Positions 24,893 through 34,427 of a stretch of 64,000 bases of DNA are shown here, in pieces. Origin of the DNA: Bacteroidota bacterium (GTDB lineage Bacteria > Bacteroidota > Bacteroidia > NS11-12g > UBA955); assembly GCA_024103355.1 (NCBI GenBank), contig JAGFIU010000042.1, forward strand, positions 54,402 through 118,401, in the 5' to 3' direction. Numbering within the stretch: the stretch's first letter is position 1; each line of letters begins with the position of its first letter. Below the pieces are notes generated by a model. The model searched no databases. It was not told the DNA's origin and worked only from the letters and a program-made list of their open reading frames with translations. Both the position numbers and the translations under genes were made by a program.

Positions 24893-26206
24893 TTAATAAC
24901 GATATTCATTGGATTTAAACGGTCCATGTTGTGGAACTCCAATGTATTCAGCTTGTTCTGGTGTAAGTTTTTCTAATTTTGCTCCTACGTGTACCAAATG
25001 CAAGGAAGCAACTTTCTCATCCAAGTGTTTTGGAAGCGTATAAACTTTATTTTCGTATTTGTCTGAATGATTCCATAGCTCAATCTGCGCAAGGGTTTGA
25101 TTTGAAAAAGAATTGCTCATTACAAATGAAGGATGACCCATTGCACAACCGAGATTTACCAAACGTCCTTCTGCTAAAACAATAACATCATGTCCATCCA
25201 CATTATACAAGTCAACTTGAGGTTTGATATTAATTTTTGTGTGTCCGTAATTTTTGTTTAGCCAAGCCATATCAATTTCGTTATCAAAATGTCCAATGTT
25301 GCATACCACTGACTTGTCTTTCATGTTTTTGAAATGTCTGTCCACAATAATTTTCATATTACCGGTTGCTGTAACAAAAATATTAGCTCTGTGAACCGCT
25401 TCGTCCATCGTAACTACTTCAAAACCATCCATTGCTGCTTGTAGAGCACAAATAGGATCAATTTCTGTTACCAGAACACGACATCCTGCACCGCGCAATG
25501 ACTGAGCACTGCCTTTGCCTACATCACCATATCCCGCTACTACAGCCACTTTGCCTGCCAACATAAGGTCTGTTGCACGTCTGATTGAGTCAACCAAAGA
25601 TTCCTTGCAACCGTATTTATTGTCAAATTTTGATTTTGTAACTGAATCGTTCACATTAATTGCAGGCATAAGTAAGGTACCTTTTTGCTCTCGTTGGTGC
25701 AGACGCATCACTCCTGTTGTGGTTTCTTCGCTCAATCCTTTGATGCCTTTTGCTAATTCAGGATATTTATCAAAAACCATATTGGTTAAATCTCCTCCGT
25801 CATCCAAAATCATATTGAGAGGCTTGCGTTCTTCTCCAAAGAACAATGTTTGTTCAATACACCAATCAAACTCTTGTTCGGTCATTCCTTTCCATGCATA
25901 CACTGATATACCCTTGGCAGCAATTGCCGCTGCAGCATGGTCTTGTGTAGAAAAAATATTGCATGATGACCATGTTACTTCGGCCCCAAGTTCAACAAGG
26001 GTTTCTATCAAAACGGCAGTTTGGATAGTCATGTGTAAACAGCCTGCGATACGAGCGCCTTTGAGAGGTTTTTGTGCCCCGAATTCTTTGCGGATTGACA
26101 TAAGACCGGGCATTTCTGCTTCAGCTAATGTGATTTCTTTTCTACCCCATTCGGCTAAGGATATGTCTTTTACCTTGTAAGGAATATAACTGCTTGTTGT
26201 TGTCAT
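24893..26206 (-). CDS. ahcY: Adenosylhomocysteinase
   Basis: AhcY hydrolyses S-adenosylhomocysteine to adenosine and homocysteine with tightly bound NAD+, sustaining methylation. The 437 residues include [16 protein letters not shown] near residue 55, the NAD-binding [16 protein letters not shown] and the C-terminal family end [20 protein letters not shown] box (minus strand, 26230-26237) lies 24 bp upstream of the ATG. Confidence 0.97.
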   Translation of the reverse strand: MTTTSSYIPYKVKDISLAEWGRKEITLAEAEMPGLMSIRKEFGAQKPLKGARIAGCLHMTIQTAVLIETLVELGAEVTWSSCNIFSTQDHAAAAIAAKGISVYAWKGMTEQEFDWCIEQTLFFGEERKPLNMILDDGGDLTNMVFDKYPELAKGIKGLSEETTTGVMRLHQREQKGTLLMPAINVNDSVTKSKFDNKYGCKESLVDSIRRATDLMLAGKVAVVAGYGDVGKGSAQSLRGAGCRVLVTEIDPICALQAAMDGFEVVTMDEAVHRANIFVTATGNMKIIVDRHFKNMKDKSVVCNIGHFDNEIDMAWLNKNYGHTKINIKPQVDLYNVDGHDVIVLAEGRLVNLGCAMGHPSFVMSNSFSNQTLAQIELWNHSDKYENKVYTLPKHLDEKVASLHLVHVGAKLEKLTPEQAEYIGVPQHGPFKSNEYRY

Positions 26207-26229
26207 TTTCTTTTGTTTTTTAAGAGGCG

Positions 26230-26237
26230 CAAAAGTA
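26230..26237 (-). promoter_or_regulatory. Promoter -7 box of ahcY
   Basis: CAAAAGTA on the plus strand is TACTTTTG on the minus strand. The predicted leader is about 17 nt, too short for an SAH riboswitch. Confidence 0.5.
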
Positions 26238-26282
26238 GTGATTTTTCTTGAGCTTTTTTTAGCAAATTAGAGCTGAGATGCC

Positions 26283-27689
26283 TTATTGATTAAGAGCGGA
26301 AAGTGTCAGTAATGCTACATTCTCAATATGATATGTTTGTGGAAACATATCGACTGCCCTTGATTTTTGAATAGTATATTTTTCTGAAAGTAAGGCGAGA
26401 TCACGAGCCTGTGTGGCGGGATTACAACTTACATATACAATCCGCTTCGGTTCAGCATTGAGAATTGCTCTGATAACATCGGGATGCATTCCGTCTCTTG
26501 GAGGATCGGTGATAATAATGTCCGGCTTTCCTTGTGAATCAAAGAGTTCGTTGTTCAACAAATCTTTCATATCTCCAGCCTGAAAGAAAGTATTGTGCAA
26601 ATCGTTTGCAACCGCATTTTCTTTAGCATCTGTAACCGCACTTTCTACGTATTCCAGGCCGACAACCTTTTTAGCATATTTGGCTACAAATAACGCTATG
26701 GTTCCTGTTCCTGTGTACAAGTCATAAACAATGTCATTACGCGATATGTCTGCCCACTCTCTTGCTAATTTATAGAGATTTAAAGACTGCTTAAAATTGG
26801 TCTGAAAAAATGAAAAGGGTCTGATTTTGAATACCAAATCTTCCATCTGTTCTTCCATAAAACCTTTTCCTTTGTATAAAATAGGTTCTAAACCGCTCCA
26901 GCTATCATTTCTTTTGTCATTGACAACATAAATCCATGAGTTTACCTGAGGAAATTCTTTGGATAAAGAATCAAAAAGAAGGGCAATATTATCAGGTGCA
27001 TTTTCTTTGACAGCCAGCACCACCATTAGATCGCCTTTTGAAGAGTTTCTAATAAGCAAATTTCTCAACCAGCCCGTTTGTTCTCTCGTATTCCAAAATT
27101 CAAATTCTTGTTCTTTGGCGATTTCTTTTACTCTGTTTTGGAGTCGGTTCATAATTTCAGGTACAAGGTGACAATGATGTATATCAAGAACTTTGTCCCA
27201 TCTGCCGGGAATATGAAATCCTAATCCCTTCAATGCTTTTGGGTTATTTTTATCAAATTCATCCTCCCAGCATTTGTCGGAAAAGGTAAACTCAACTTTA
27301 TTCCTGTATTCCTTTTTGTCCGGAGCAGCCAAAGGAGCTAATATTTCTTTGATTTTCACTTTGCCTATTCTATGCAAACAGTCCAAAGCCCATTGATTTT
27401 TTACATCGAGTTGTTTCTTATATTGCAAATGCTGCCATTGACAACCACCGCAAATTCCGTAATGTTCACAAAAAGGTTGATGTCTATCGGGGCTTGGTGA
27501 AATGAGATTTTTTATTTCAGCCTCAATAAACTTCCCTTTTACTTTGGTTAACCGCAGGTCTGTGATATCACCGGCAGCAGCATATTTTACAAAAACAACT
27601 TTACCATCAATATGCCCTATGGATTTTCCTTCACCTCCGGAACGTTCTATTATGACGGAGTTTATAATTTCGAATTTTTTCTTTTTCAA
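26283..27689 (-). CDS. rlmD: 23S rRNA (uracil-5-)-methyltransferase, RlmD/RumA type
   Basis: This 468-residue protein has an N-terminal TRAM domain (~1-60) and a 4Fe-4S cysteine cluster around CEHYGICGGCQWQH. The SAM-binding segment is VYDLYTGTGTIALFVAKYA, and the catalytic Cys is in IVYVSCNPATQARDL. The family methylates C5 of a uridine in 23S rRNA or tRNA; assignment to U1939 follows the closest known family. It is adjacent to the EnvC-like gene on the same strand, 18 bp downstream of it. Confidence 0.9.
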   Translation of the reverse strand: MKKKKFEIINSVIIERSGGEGKSIGHIDGKVVFVKYAAAGDITDLRLTKVKGKFIEAEIKNLISPSPDRHQPFCEHYGICGGCQWQHLQYKKQLDVKNQWALDCLHRIGKVKIKEILAPLAAPDKKEYRNKVEFTFSDKCWEDEFDKNNPKALKGLGFHIPGRWDKVLDIHHCHLVPEIMNRLQNRVKEIAKEQEFEFWNTREQTGWLRNLLIRNSSKGDLMVVLAVKENAPDNIALLFDSLSKEFPQVNSWIYVVNDKRNDSWSGLEPILYKGKGFMEEQMEDLVFKIRPFSFFQTNFKQSLNLYKLAREWADISRNDIVYDLYTGTGTIALFVAKYAKKVVGLEYVESAVTDAKENAVANDLHNTFFQAGDMKDLLNNELFDSQGKPDIIITDPPRDGMHPDVIRAILNAEPKRIVYVSCNPATQARDLALLSEKYTIQKSRAVDMFPQTYHIENVALLTLSALNQ

Positions 27690-27707
27690 TTTGCCTCAAT
27701 ACTTTGA

Positions 27708-28955
27708 TTATCTTCTCGTCAACCATTGTTCAGGGTTGAGTTTGTCTGTGTTTTTCCAAATTTCAAAATGTAGCTCGGATTTCCCTACATCATCGGTAAA
27801 AATGGTGCCCAATGATTCTTTGGTGTTTACTTTCTGCCCTTGTTTTACAAAGACTTCTTCGAGTTTGGCGTAAACGGTATAGTATTCTCCGTGGTTAACC
27901 AAAACGGCTTTACCCATTCCGGGCACTTGAAAAATACTTACTACTTCTCCTTTAAACACCGCTCTGGCTTTTGCACCTCGCTGGGTTGCAATGTCAATAC
28001 CGTTATTTTCTATATAAATGCCGGATAAAGTGGGGTGGGCGTTGTTACCAAATTTTTGGCTGATGAAGCCTGTTTCGGTGGGCCAGGGGAGTTTATATCG
28101 ATTTCCTGAAAATTCGTTGGATAATGCTTGTGCTTCAGGGGTTAACACGGTGATACCATTTTTGGTTTTATCGCTTGTTTTGCCTTTCTTCTTATTCTCG
28201 GCTTCCCTTTTCTTACGGGCTTCTTCCATTTCTCTTTGTATGGCAAGTTTTATTTGTCTGTCGAGTTCATTGAAAGCTGCTTGTTGTTTTTTGAGTTTGG
28301 ATTTTAGTTCTTGTTCTTTGCCTGATAAGGTTTTAACCATCTCATCTTTTTGAATTTTATCCATTTCAAGCTTATTCCTTTCATTCATTCTTTGACCTAA
28401 CAGTGATTCCAATTCAGTTTTTAGGGTTTCTAATCGAACGATAGCGTCATTGATTTGTAATTTCTTGTCTTCAATGGAATGTAAGAGGCGGTCTTGTTCA
28501 TTGCTGAACATTTTCAGGTATTTTAATCTCGTGAGTGCATTAAAGAAACCTGTTGATGAAAAAATGAACGATACATTATTGTATGTCCCACGTGTTTTAT
28601 AGGTGTTTACTATTAGTATAGCATAATTATCTTTTTCAACAGCCAATCTTTTTTCAAGAGTTAAAAGCTCTTCTTTTTGTGTTACTAATTCGTTGCTAAC
28701 CTCCTCAACTTGTTGTGATAATGTATAAATAAGTCTTTCTCTCACCTTGATTAGGTTCTTTATTGCTAAGAGTGCATAAAGATTGTCTTTTTTTGCTTTC
28801 CCTGTTTGTTCAAGTATCTTCTTTGTGTATCGAATTTCTTTTTCTGCTGCTTTTTTCTTCTTCTCCAATGTTTTTCTATCTTGGGCATTGGAAACGAGTG
28901 TTATGCCAATAACTAATATTAAGAGAGAGGTGTGTTTTAATAATGATTTAATCAT
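27708..28955 (-). CDS. EnvC-like murein hydrolase activator (coiled coil plus degenerate M23/LytM domain)
   Basis: This 415-residue protein has a signal peptide (LLILVIGITLVSNAQ), long coiled coils (~25-265) and a C-terminal LytM domain (~300-415). The first zinc-binding HxxxD is replaced (IYIENNGIDI) and the final HxH reads ELHFEIW, so the peptidase is probably inactive, as in EnvC, which activates cell-division amidases. It overlaps the DUF4292 gene by 8 bp. Confidence 0.88.
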   Translation of the reverse strand: MIKSLLKHTSLLILVIGITLVSNAQDRKTLEKKKKAAEKEIRYTKKILEQTGKAKKDNLYALLAIKNLIKVRERLIYTLSQQVEEVSNELVTQKEELLTLEKRLAVEKDNYAILIVNTYKTRGTYNNVSFIFSSTGFFNALTRLKYLKMFSNEQDRLLHSIEDKKLQINDAIVRLETLKTELESLLGQRMNERNKLEMDKIQKDEMVKTLSGKEQELKSKLKKQQAAFNELDRQIKLAIQREMEEARKKREAENKKKGKTSDKTKNGITVLTPEAQALSNEFSGNRYKLPWPTETGFISQKFGNNAHPTLSGIYIENNGIDIATQRGAKARAVFKGEVVSIFQVPGMGKAVLVNHGEYYTVYAKLEEVFVKQGQKVNTKESLGTIFTDDVGKSELHFEIWKNTDKLNPEQWLTRR

Positions 28956-29727
28956 TGGTACTTCTGTTTGAGAATGGGAATGTTAGATTTGAAAGGAATT
29001 CGGGAGAGTGATAGTCTATCTTAATTATGATTGGAGACTCTTCAGGTGAATATTCTATCTTGACAATACTTTTAGTGGGGACTTGCGTGTGATTTGTTGA
29101 CTGCATCCCTTTATATGTAACAACTGTCTTGTTGTAGGTATTGAGGCTTCGGATTACAATCTCTAGTGGCTCGATATTCTCGAAATAATATTTTTGGGTT
29201 ACTTCGATTGAATCAGAACGGCCTTTAAGGTAAAATGCTCCCTCTTCGGGCGATTCACTCCAACGGTATTGCGTAGGGTTTAAGATTAGGTTGCCAAGTA
29301 TTAAACTTTGCAATTGGTTTATTGTTACTGAGTAACCAATTAAATTGCTTAAAGAATTGATACTGTTAGTTGTAACTGATTTGCGTGGCATTTTTTGCAT
29401 TATATGAAAAGAATCCTGTGTTACTAATACTCTCAATGCTTCAAACCCGAGTGCAGAGATTGATATCCACATAATGCTGTCTCTTTTCATGCGTAAAGTT
29501 GCATTGGCGGTCATATTTGATGCTCCATCTGAATATTCGATGCTAAGTTTGCATGAAAATGAATGCCAAGACTCTGCTTTTTCCTTAAAAATTTTAGCAA
29601 AGTTTTCTGCTGAGATTTTTGAGGATTCAGTATTAACGATTTTTGATTTGCTCTTACAAGAACTGATGGCTGCTGTAATGGATATGAGCAATGCCAATAT
29701 CGTATAAATTCTCAATTTCTTGTTCAT
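28948..29727 (-). CDS. DUF4292 lipoprotein
   Basis: I start at the ATG at 29727, which begins a lipoprotein signal peptide (MNKKLRIYTILALLISITA, then AISSC). The 52 extra codons upstream cross a strong inverted repeat and look non-coding. The 259-residue product fits DUF4292, a Bacteroidota family with a LolA/LppX-like beta fold expected in the periplasm or on a membrane face. It precedes the EnvC-like gene, as in many Bacteroidota. Confidence 0.82.
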   Translation of the reverse strand: MNKKLRIYTILALLISITAAISSCKSKSKIVNTESSKISAENFAKIFKEKAESWHSFSCKLSIEYSDGASNMTANATLRMKRDSIMWISISALGFEALRVLVTQDSFHIMQKMPRKSVTTNSINSLSNLIGYSVTINQLQSLILGNLILNPTQYRWSESPEEGAFYLKGRSDSIEVTQKYYFENIEPLEIVIRSLNTYNKTVVTYKGMQSTNHTQVPTKSIVKIEYSPEESPIIIKIDYHSPEFLSNLTFPFSNRSTND

Positions 29728-29751
29728 TTCACTGCCCTTTAGGCAATTTCT

Positions 29752-29786
29752 GCGACCTGTTACCAGAAAACGTGGCCTCAGGTCGC
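29752..29786. repeat. 35-nt imperfect palindrome upstream of the DUF4292 gene
   Basis: GCGACCTG (29752-29759) is the exact inverse of CAGGTCGC (29779-29786), with an inner ACCA/TGG pairing. It is followed toward the gene by a smaller TGCC-CTTTA-GGCA hairpin (29733-29745). It has no T-run, so it is not a simple terminator; it may be a REP-like element or an RNA leader structure. Confidence 0.5.
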
Positions 29787-29956
29787 TGAATTGTGCAAAG
29801 CAAATAGAATAATCAAAAAAACTCCTTATGGTTTCTTCAACATTTCCACCGCATTCATACTTGTATTTCGGTTTTTTAGCCACATTTTGAGTGAGGTTAT
29901 TTAACCTCTTTGAAATTGTAATTTACCCTTTGTAGGCAATGAAAATATTTATGAAA

Positions 29957-31165
29957 CTAATTTTTTGGGTCAATTTCACTATACTTTTTCAACTCTTCAG
30001 AGAAAGGGTATAGCTCCAAAGCTTCGCTGCTGATTTTTTTTAGTTCTTGTAAGTGACCCGACTTGAAAAGTGCTTGACAATAGCTATTGTATAAATTGAA
30101 AGAAGTATTGCCTAAATCTTTACTTGTTTTAAAAAACGAAATGGCATCTTCAAACTTGTTTTCTTTGAAGAGTTGAACCCCTGCAAGGAATTGTATGTCC
30201 GAGTTGTATGGAAGGTTGTTTGCAGCAATTTTCAATGTTTCAGAAAGGGAAATTCCATCAAAGAAATTTTTTTGAATAGCATTAGCAAAATGTTCAATGA
30301 GTTTTTTATCATCATTGTATTCGATTGCTTTGGCAGCATAGTTAACAGCCAATTGAGGCATATTTTCATTGAATGAAAGATAATAAGCGCCCTGATAGAA
30401 TTCCTGCTGATTTACATTTAGTCTTGCAGGATTTTGATATAAATTGAGCAAAATTCTTAAATCTTCATTTTTGCCTAAGGTTGCTAATGCTTTCGCATAT
30501 TTTAATATATAGTACCCGTCATTTGGCGCAGATTCATAGATGTATGAGGCACTTTTGAACGCATCATTTTTTTTGTTTTGTAGAAGATATATATCCAATA
30601 GATGCTGCTCCGCAAAAAGAATATCGTCAGAAAAGATTGTTTTGTATTTTGACCATAACATTTCAGATTTATTCAGGTTGTTGATGCTTCTCCACGCACT
30701 GTCGGTTTTGGTATAAAGAAATTTTTCCTCAGGATGTTTCTCAATGATGGTTTGCATCTGTTCTGCATATTTTGCTAATTCTCCTTTGTTTTGCAAAACT
30801 TCTGCATAAAAAAAGCGATACCAAAGGATGTTTTCCTTGTCAAATTTGATGGCCTTTTCTGCCAAATCCAATGATTTCTCAATATTCCCGAGTTTGTATT
30901 CGGTTTGAGCTAATCTAAAGAGTGCTTCAGGGTTTTGTGGTTGTAGGCTAAGACAGCTTTGAAAGTTTTTTTGTGCAGTCTGAAAATCATTTCTGAGCAG
31001 AGCTGTTTGGCCCATAAGAAGAGCCGTTGTGAATTGTCTGTCAATAGCGTATTGCGGAATTTTCTGTGTTTGCTCTTGAGGAGTTTTTGCTATCTTTCTG
31101 GTTGAACATGAGCTAAGAACCAATCCCACTCCAAGCCATATCCATATTTTCACTGCTGATAGCAT
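29957..31165 (-). CDS. TPR-repeat lipoprotein
   Basis: This 402-residue protein begins with a lipoprotein signal (WLGVGLVLSSC). It is built of TPR-like helical pairs from about residue 45 (LLMGQTALLRNDFQTAQKNFQSCLSLQPQNPEALFRLAQTEYKLGNIEKSLDLAEKA) to the end. It probably acts as an envelope scaffold; partners are unknown. It lies upstream of the DUF4292 and EnvC-like genes on the same strand, with a ~230-bp gap that contains the palindrome. Confidence 0.8.
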   Translation of the reverse strand: MLSAVKIWIWLGVGLVLSSCSTRKIAKTPQEQTQKIPQYAIDRQFTTALLMGQTALLRNDFQTAQKNFQSCLSLQPQNPEALFRLAQTEYKLGNIEKSLDLAEKAIKFDKENILWYRFFYAEVLQNKGELAKYAEQMQTIIEKHPEEKFLYTKTDSAWRSINNLNKSEMLWSKYKTIFSDDILFAEQHLLDIYLLQNKKNDAFKSASYIYESAPNDGYYILKYAKALATLGKNEDLRILLNLYQNPARLNVNQQEFYQGAYYLSFNENMPQLAVNYAAKAIEYNDDKKLIEHFANAIQKNFFDGISLSETLKIAANNLPYNSDIQFLAGVQLFKENKFEDAISFFKTSKDLGNTSFNLYNSYCQALFKSGHLQELKKISSEALELYPFSEELKKYSEIDPKN

Positions 31166-31237
31166 GACGCGAAATTAGCATTTTCTGAACCTGAAATAGC
31201 TATATCCAAAATGCTTATTAACGGAATCTGAGAAACT

Positions 31238-31753
31238 TTAGAGAGAGGTACCTTGTTTAACAAATATCTTATTAATGATTTTGTCTAATTCTTCCGGTTG
31301 GTGGGTGCCTATCAGTAATTTCTTCCCGTTTTTAAACTCAATTTGAAGTCCCATATTTCCGGAAATGTTGAATGCCCTGTTTTTATAAAATCCTCTGATG
31401 CCCCAACCGCCATATTCGAGTAAAGGCTTATATTTTCTTACATATACATTAGAAATTTCCTCCCATTTATAAAACTTATATTTTGTGAAAAAAGGAAATA
31501 TCTTGACATAGATACCGTCTTGTTTTATTATTGTTCTTAAGGTCATTCCCAGTACCAAAGATGTAATTACCAAAATGAAAATTGTAATCAATACCATCCC
31601 GTTTATGCTTGCGGGGTGATTTCCCAATCCTTTGCCTCCGGTTAACAGGGAGAATAAATTATACAGGGTTAATAAATTGAGTCCAATCATTAACGCCCAT
31701 AGCCAAATTTGTTTTGGACGTTGTTTTTCTTCAAATAGTATATTTTCAATCAT
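31238..31753 (-). CDS. Membrane protein with two transmembrane helices, function unknown
   Basis: The ATG at 31753 starts MIENILFEEKQRPKQIW. An upstream TTG candidate at 31780 would have to read through the pnp terminator stem and is unlikely. The 171-residue product has two transmembrane helices (~16-36 and ~55-77) and a soluble domain with beta strands (DGIYVKIFPFFTKYKFYKWEEISNVYVRKY), similar in layout to the protein at 20376. The start codon abuts the T-run of the terminator after pnp. Confidence 0.75.
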   Translation of the reverse strand: MIENILFEEKQRPKQIWLWALMIGLNLLTLYNLFSLLTGGKGLGNHPASINGMVLITIFILVITSLVLGMTLRTIIKQDGIYVKIFPFFTKYKFYKWEEISNVYVRKYKPLLEYGGWGIRGFYKNRAFNISGNMGLQIEFKNGKKLLIGTHQPEELDKIINKIFVKQGTSL

Positions 31754-31775
31754 AAAAAAGGGGCATTTAAGCCCC
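31754..31775 (-). terminator. Terminator after pnp, abutting the next start codon
   Basis: On the minus strand GGGGC-TTAAAT-GCCCC is followed by six T and then directly by the ATG of the membrane protein gene. pnp ends 18 bp upstream. Expression of the downstream gene must come from read-through or from a promoter inside pnp. Confidence 0.75.
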
Positions 31776-31792
31776 TTCAAAATTAGTGAATA

Positions 31793-33922
31793 TTATTGAT
31801 TATCCTGTTTCTGTGGTCTTGGTAACAATGCTTTATGAGATAGCTTGAATTTGCCTGATTTCTTATCTATATCGAGCAACTTAACATCAACCTCGTCACC
31901 AACTTGATAAACGCCTTCCATAGAGGGGAGTCGTTTCCAGTCAATTTCGGAGATATGGAGTAAACCTTCTTTACCGGGCATAAATTCAACAAAAGCACCA
32001 AACTCAACAATGGTTTTAACCTTTCCGTGATACACTTCACCCACTTCCGGTTCGGTAATGATGCCCTTAATCCAAGTTAATGCCTTTGCAATACTCTCTC
32101 CATCAGGAGATGAAATTTCAACCAATCCTTTTCCGTCAACTTCGTCAATAGTAATAACAGTATTGGTTTGAGCTTGAATTTCCTGAATTACTTTTCCTCC
32201 TGAACCAATGATTGCACCAATATAGTCTTTTGGAACTTCTAATTTTTCGATTCTTGGAGCATGTGGTTTTAGTTCAGCTCTTGGAGCAGAAAGAGTTTTG
32301 TTCATTTCACCCAAGATATGCAACCTGCCTTCTTTTGATTGATTTAGGGCTTCTGCTAAGGTTTCATAAGAAAGTCCATTGATTTTGATATCCATTTGAC
32401 AAGCAGTAATACCTTTTTCGGTTCCAACTACTTTAAAGTCCATGTCTCCTAAGTGGTCTTCATCTCCCAAAATGTCGGACAGCACAACGTGTCTTCCGGT
32501 TGATTCATCTGAAATCATGCCCATAGCAATTCCTGATACAGGTCTGGAAATCTGAATTCCTGCATCCATCAATGCCAAAGTGCCTGAACAAACGGTTGCC
32601 ATTGAGGAAGAACCGTTGCTTTCTAAAACATCACTTACAATTCTAATAGTATAGGGGACATCTGCCGGGAGCACTTTTTTCAAACCTCTTAATGCAAGAT
32701 TTCCGTGTCCTATTTCTCTTCTTCCCGGACCTCTGTTTGGTCTAACCTCTCCGGTTGAAAAAGCAGGAAAATTATAATGTAACATTAATTTACCATAGCC
32801 GTGATTCATCGGACTATCGAGTAATTGTTCATCCAACTTGCTGCCAAGAGTTACAGATGCCAATGCTTGTGTCTCTCCTCTGGTGAAAACTGCACTGCCA
32901 TGCGCAGCCGGCAAATAATCTACTTCTGACCAAATAGGCCTGATTTGAGTTGGAGTACGGCCGTCTAAACGCATTTTGGTATCAAGTAAAACTTCCCTTA
33001 CGGTTTGCCATTCTACCTGACCATAATATGTTTTAACTTTAAACATATCAACTGTCTCATCATCTGCAAAAAGAGCAAGTGTTTGTTCTTTAATTTCAGC
33101 AATTTTTTGAGAGCGCTCACCTTTTTCGGAAGCTGATTTTGCTACTTCTGCAATTTTAGGCCCTGCAAAATTCTTAATTTTAGCAAGCATCTCAGAATCT
33201 TCTTCAAATTTTGCATAATCTCTGATTTGTGTTTTGCCGGTCTCTTGTTTCAGCTCAATTTGTGCCTGACATTGTTTTTTTATGATTGCATGACCAAATT
33301 TCAAAGCTTCTAATAAATCTGCTTCCTGCACCTCTGACATTTCTCCTTCTACCATGTTGATATCATTGATAGTACCGGCAATAATAATGTCAATATCACT
33401 GTTTTCAAGTTCTGATTTTGTAGGATTTACCACCAATTTGCCATCAATCCTTCCAACCCTAACCTCTGAAATAGGCCCGTTAAATGGGATGTCAGAAACA
33501 GCAATTGCAGCGGATGCTGCCAAACCTGCCAATGCATCGGGCATTATATTCTCATCAGATGAAATCAAGGTGACTGCTACTTGTGTTTCACAGTGATAAT
33601 CTTCAGGAAATAGAGGGCGTAGTGCTCTGTCAACCAAACGGCTAATCAATATTTCATAGTCAGATAGTCTTCCTTCTCTTTTCAAAAAAGAGCCGGGAAT
33701 CCTACCCACAGCTGCAAATTTTTCTTGATAATCAACAGAAAGCGGAAGAAAGTCTATATCTTCCTTTGCTTCATGATTTGATACAACCGTTGCTAAAAGC
33801 ATGGTTTTGCCTTGTTTGACAACAACAGAACCGTGTGCTTGTTTAGCCAAAAGCCCTGTTTCAATTTCGATGACCTTTCCTTCTCCAAGGTCAATGATTT
33901 TACTTATTTTATTAGGTTTCAT
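31793..33922 (-). CDS. pnp: Polyribonucleotide nucleotidyltransferase (PNPase)
   Basis: PNPase is the phosphorolytic 3'-5' exoribonuclease of mRNA decay. The 709 residues comprise two RNase PH-like domains (KRMEGRLSDYEILISR-type core, and TRGETQALASVTLGSK), a KH domain (PKDYIGAIIGSGGKVIQEIQ, near residue 565) and a C-terminal S1 domain (GEVYHGKVKTIVEFGAFVEF). It lies downstream of rpsO with a terminator between, the widely conserved rpsO-pnp arrangement. Confidence 0.97.
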   Translation of the reverse strand: MKPNKISKIIDLGEGKVIEIETGLLAKQAHGSVVVKQGKTMLLATVVSNHEAKEDIDFLPLSVDYQEKFAAVGRIPGSFLKREGRLSDYEILISRLVDRALRPLFPEDYHCETQVAVTLISSDENIMPDALAGLAASAAIAVSDIPFNGPISEVRVGRIDGKLVVNPTKSELENSDIDIIIAGTINDINMVEGEMSEVQEADLLEALKFGHAIIKKQCQAQIELKQETGKTQIRDYAKFEEDSEMLAKIKNFAGPKIAEVAKSASEKGERSQKIAEIKEQTLALFADDETVDMFKVKTYYGQVEWQTVREVLLDTKMRLDGRTPTQIRPIWSEVDYLPAAHGSAVFTRGETQALASVTLGSKLDEQLLDSPMNHGYGKLMLHYNFPAFSTGEVRPNRGPGRREIGHGNLALRGLKKVLPADVPYTIRIVSDVLESNGSSSMATVCSGTLALMDAGIQISRPVSGIAMGMISDESTGRHVVLSDILGDEDHLGDMDFKVVGTEKGITACQMDIKINGLSYETLAEALNQSKEGRLHILGEMNKTLSAPRAELKPHAPRIEKLEVPKDYIGAIIGSGGKVIQEIQAQTNTVITIDEVDGKGLVEISSPDGESIAKALTWIKGIITEPEVGEVYHGKVKTIVEFGAFVEFMPGKEGLLHISEIDWKRLPSMEGVYQVGDEVDVKLLDIDKKSGKFKLSHKALLPRPQKQDNQ

Positions 33923-33945
33923 TATTCTTTAATTTTATTTTTTAC

Positions 33946-33974
33946 AAAAAAAGCCCCTTAAGTCGGGGCTTTTT
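33946..33974. terminator. Terminator between rpsO and pnp
   Basis: AGCCCC (33952-33957) pairs with GGGGCT (33965-33970) with A- and T-runs on the two sides. It sits in the rpsO-pnp gap, where it may give partial termination, with read-through feeding pnp. Confidence 0.8.
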
Positions 33975-34020
33975 ATACGATAAGTTTGAATAGAAAAGCA
34001 CTATTACTTTTCTATAATAT

Positions 34021-34290
34021 TTATTTTCTAATACCAAGCTCCTTAATAAGGGCTCTGTATTTTTCAAGATCTGTTTTTGAAAGGTAATTAAGAAGTGCCC
34101 TTCTTTTTCCTACCATTTTAATTAAGCTCAACTCAGCAGAGTAGTCTTTCTTTGCTTTGCGAAGATGCTCTGTGATATGATTGATTCGCTCTGTAAATAA
34201 AGCAATCTGACCCTCAGTAGAGCCGGTGTCTTTTGCACTTTTGCCAAATTGAGCGAAAATTTCTTTTTTTCTTTCTGAAGTAACTAACAT
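34021..34290 (-). CDS. rpsO: 30S ribosomal protein S15
   Basis: The 89 residues match S15 (EIFAQFGKSAKDTGSTEGQI; ITEHLRKAKKDYSAELSLIKMVGKRRALLNYL), which binds the central domain of 16S rRNA. A TACATTTG box (minus strand, 34319-34326) lies 29 bp upstream of the ATG. Confidence 0.97.
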   Translation of the reverse strand: MLVTSERKKEIFAQFGKSAKDTGSTEGQIALFTERINHITEHLRKAKKDYSAELSLIKMVGKRRALLNYLSKTDLEKYRALIKELGIRK

Positions 34291-34318
34291 CTTTTTTCAG
34301 TTTTCTTTAATCGGGCTG

Positions 34319-34326
34319 CAAATGTA
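34319..34326 (-). promoter_or_regulatory. Promoter -7 box of rpsO
   Basis: CAAATGTA on the plus strand is TACATTTG on the minus strand, giving an expected leader of about 20 nt. Confidence 0.5.
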
Positions 34327-34427
34327 TTTCTTTTCTTTGGATTTAAAAACTCTTTTTTAAATGATTATTTTTGTGCAGAAACTGTGTTTATTTGCCCGTT
34401 GTTTCTGAACAATATTAAGCGATTTTC

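Noticed and set aside
29728..29883. 52-codon extension of the DUF4292 protein
   Set aside because: The extension runs through a strong inverted repeat and would place a Cys-rich tract before a clean lipoprotein signal peptide.
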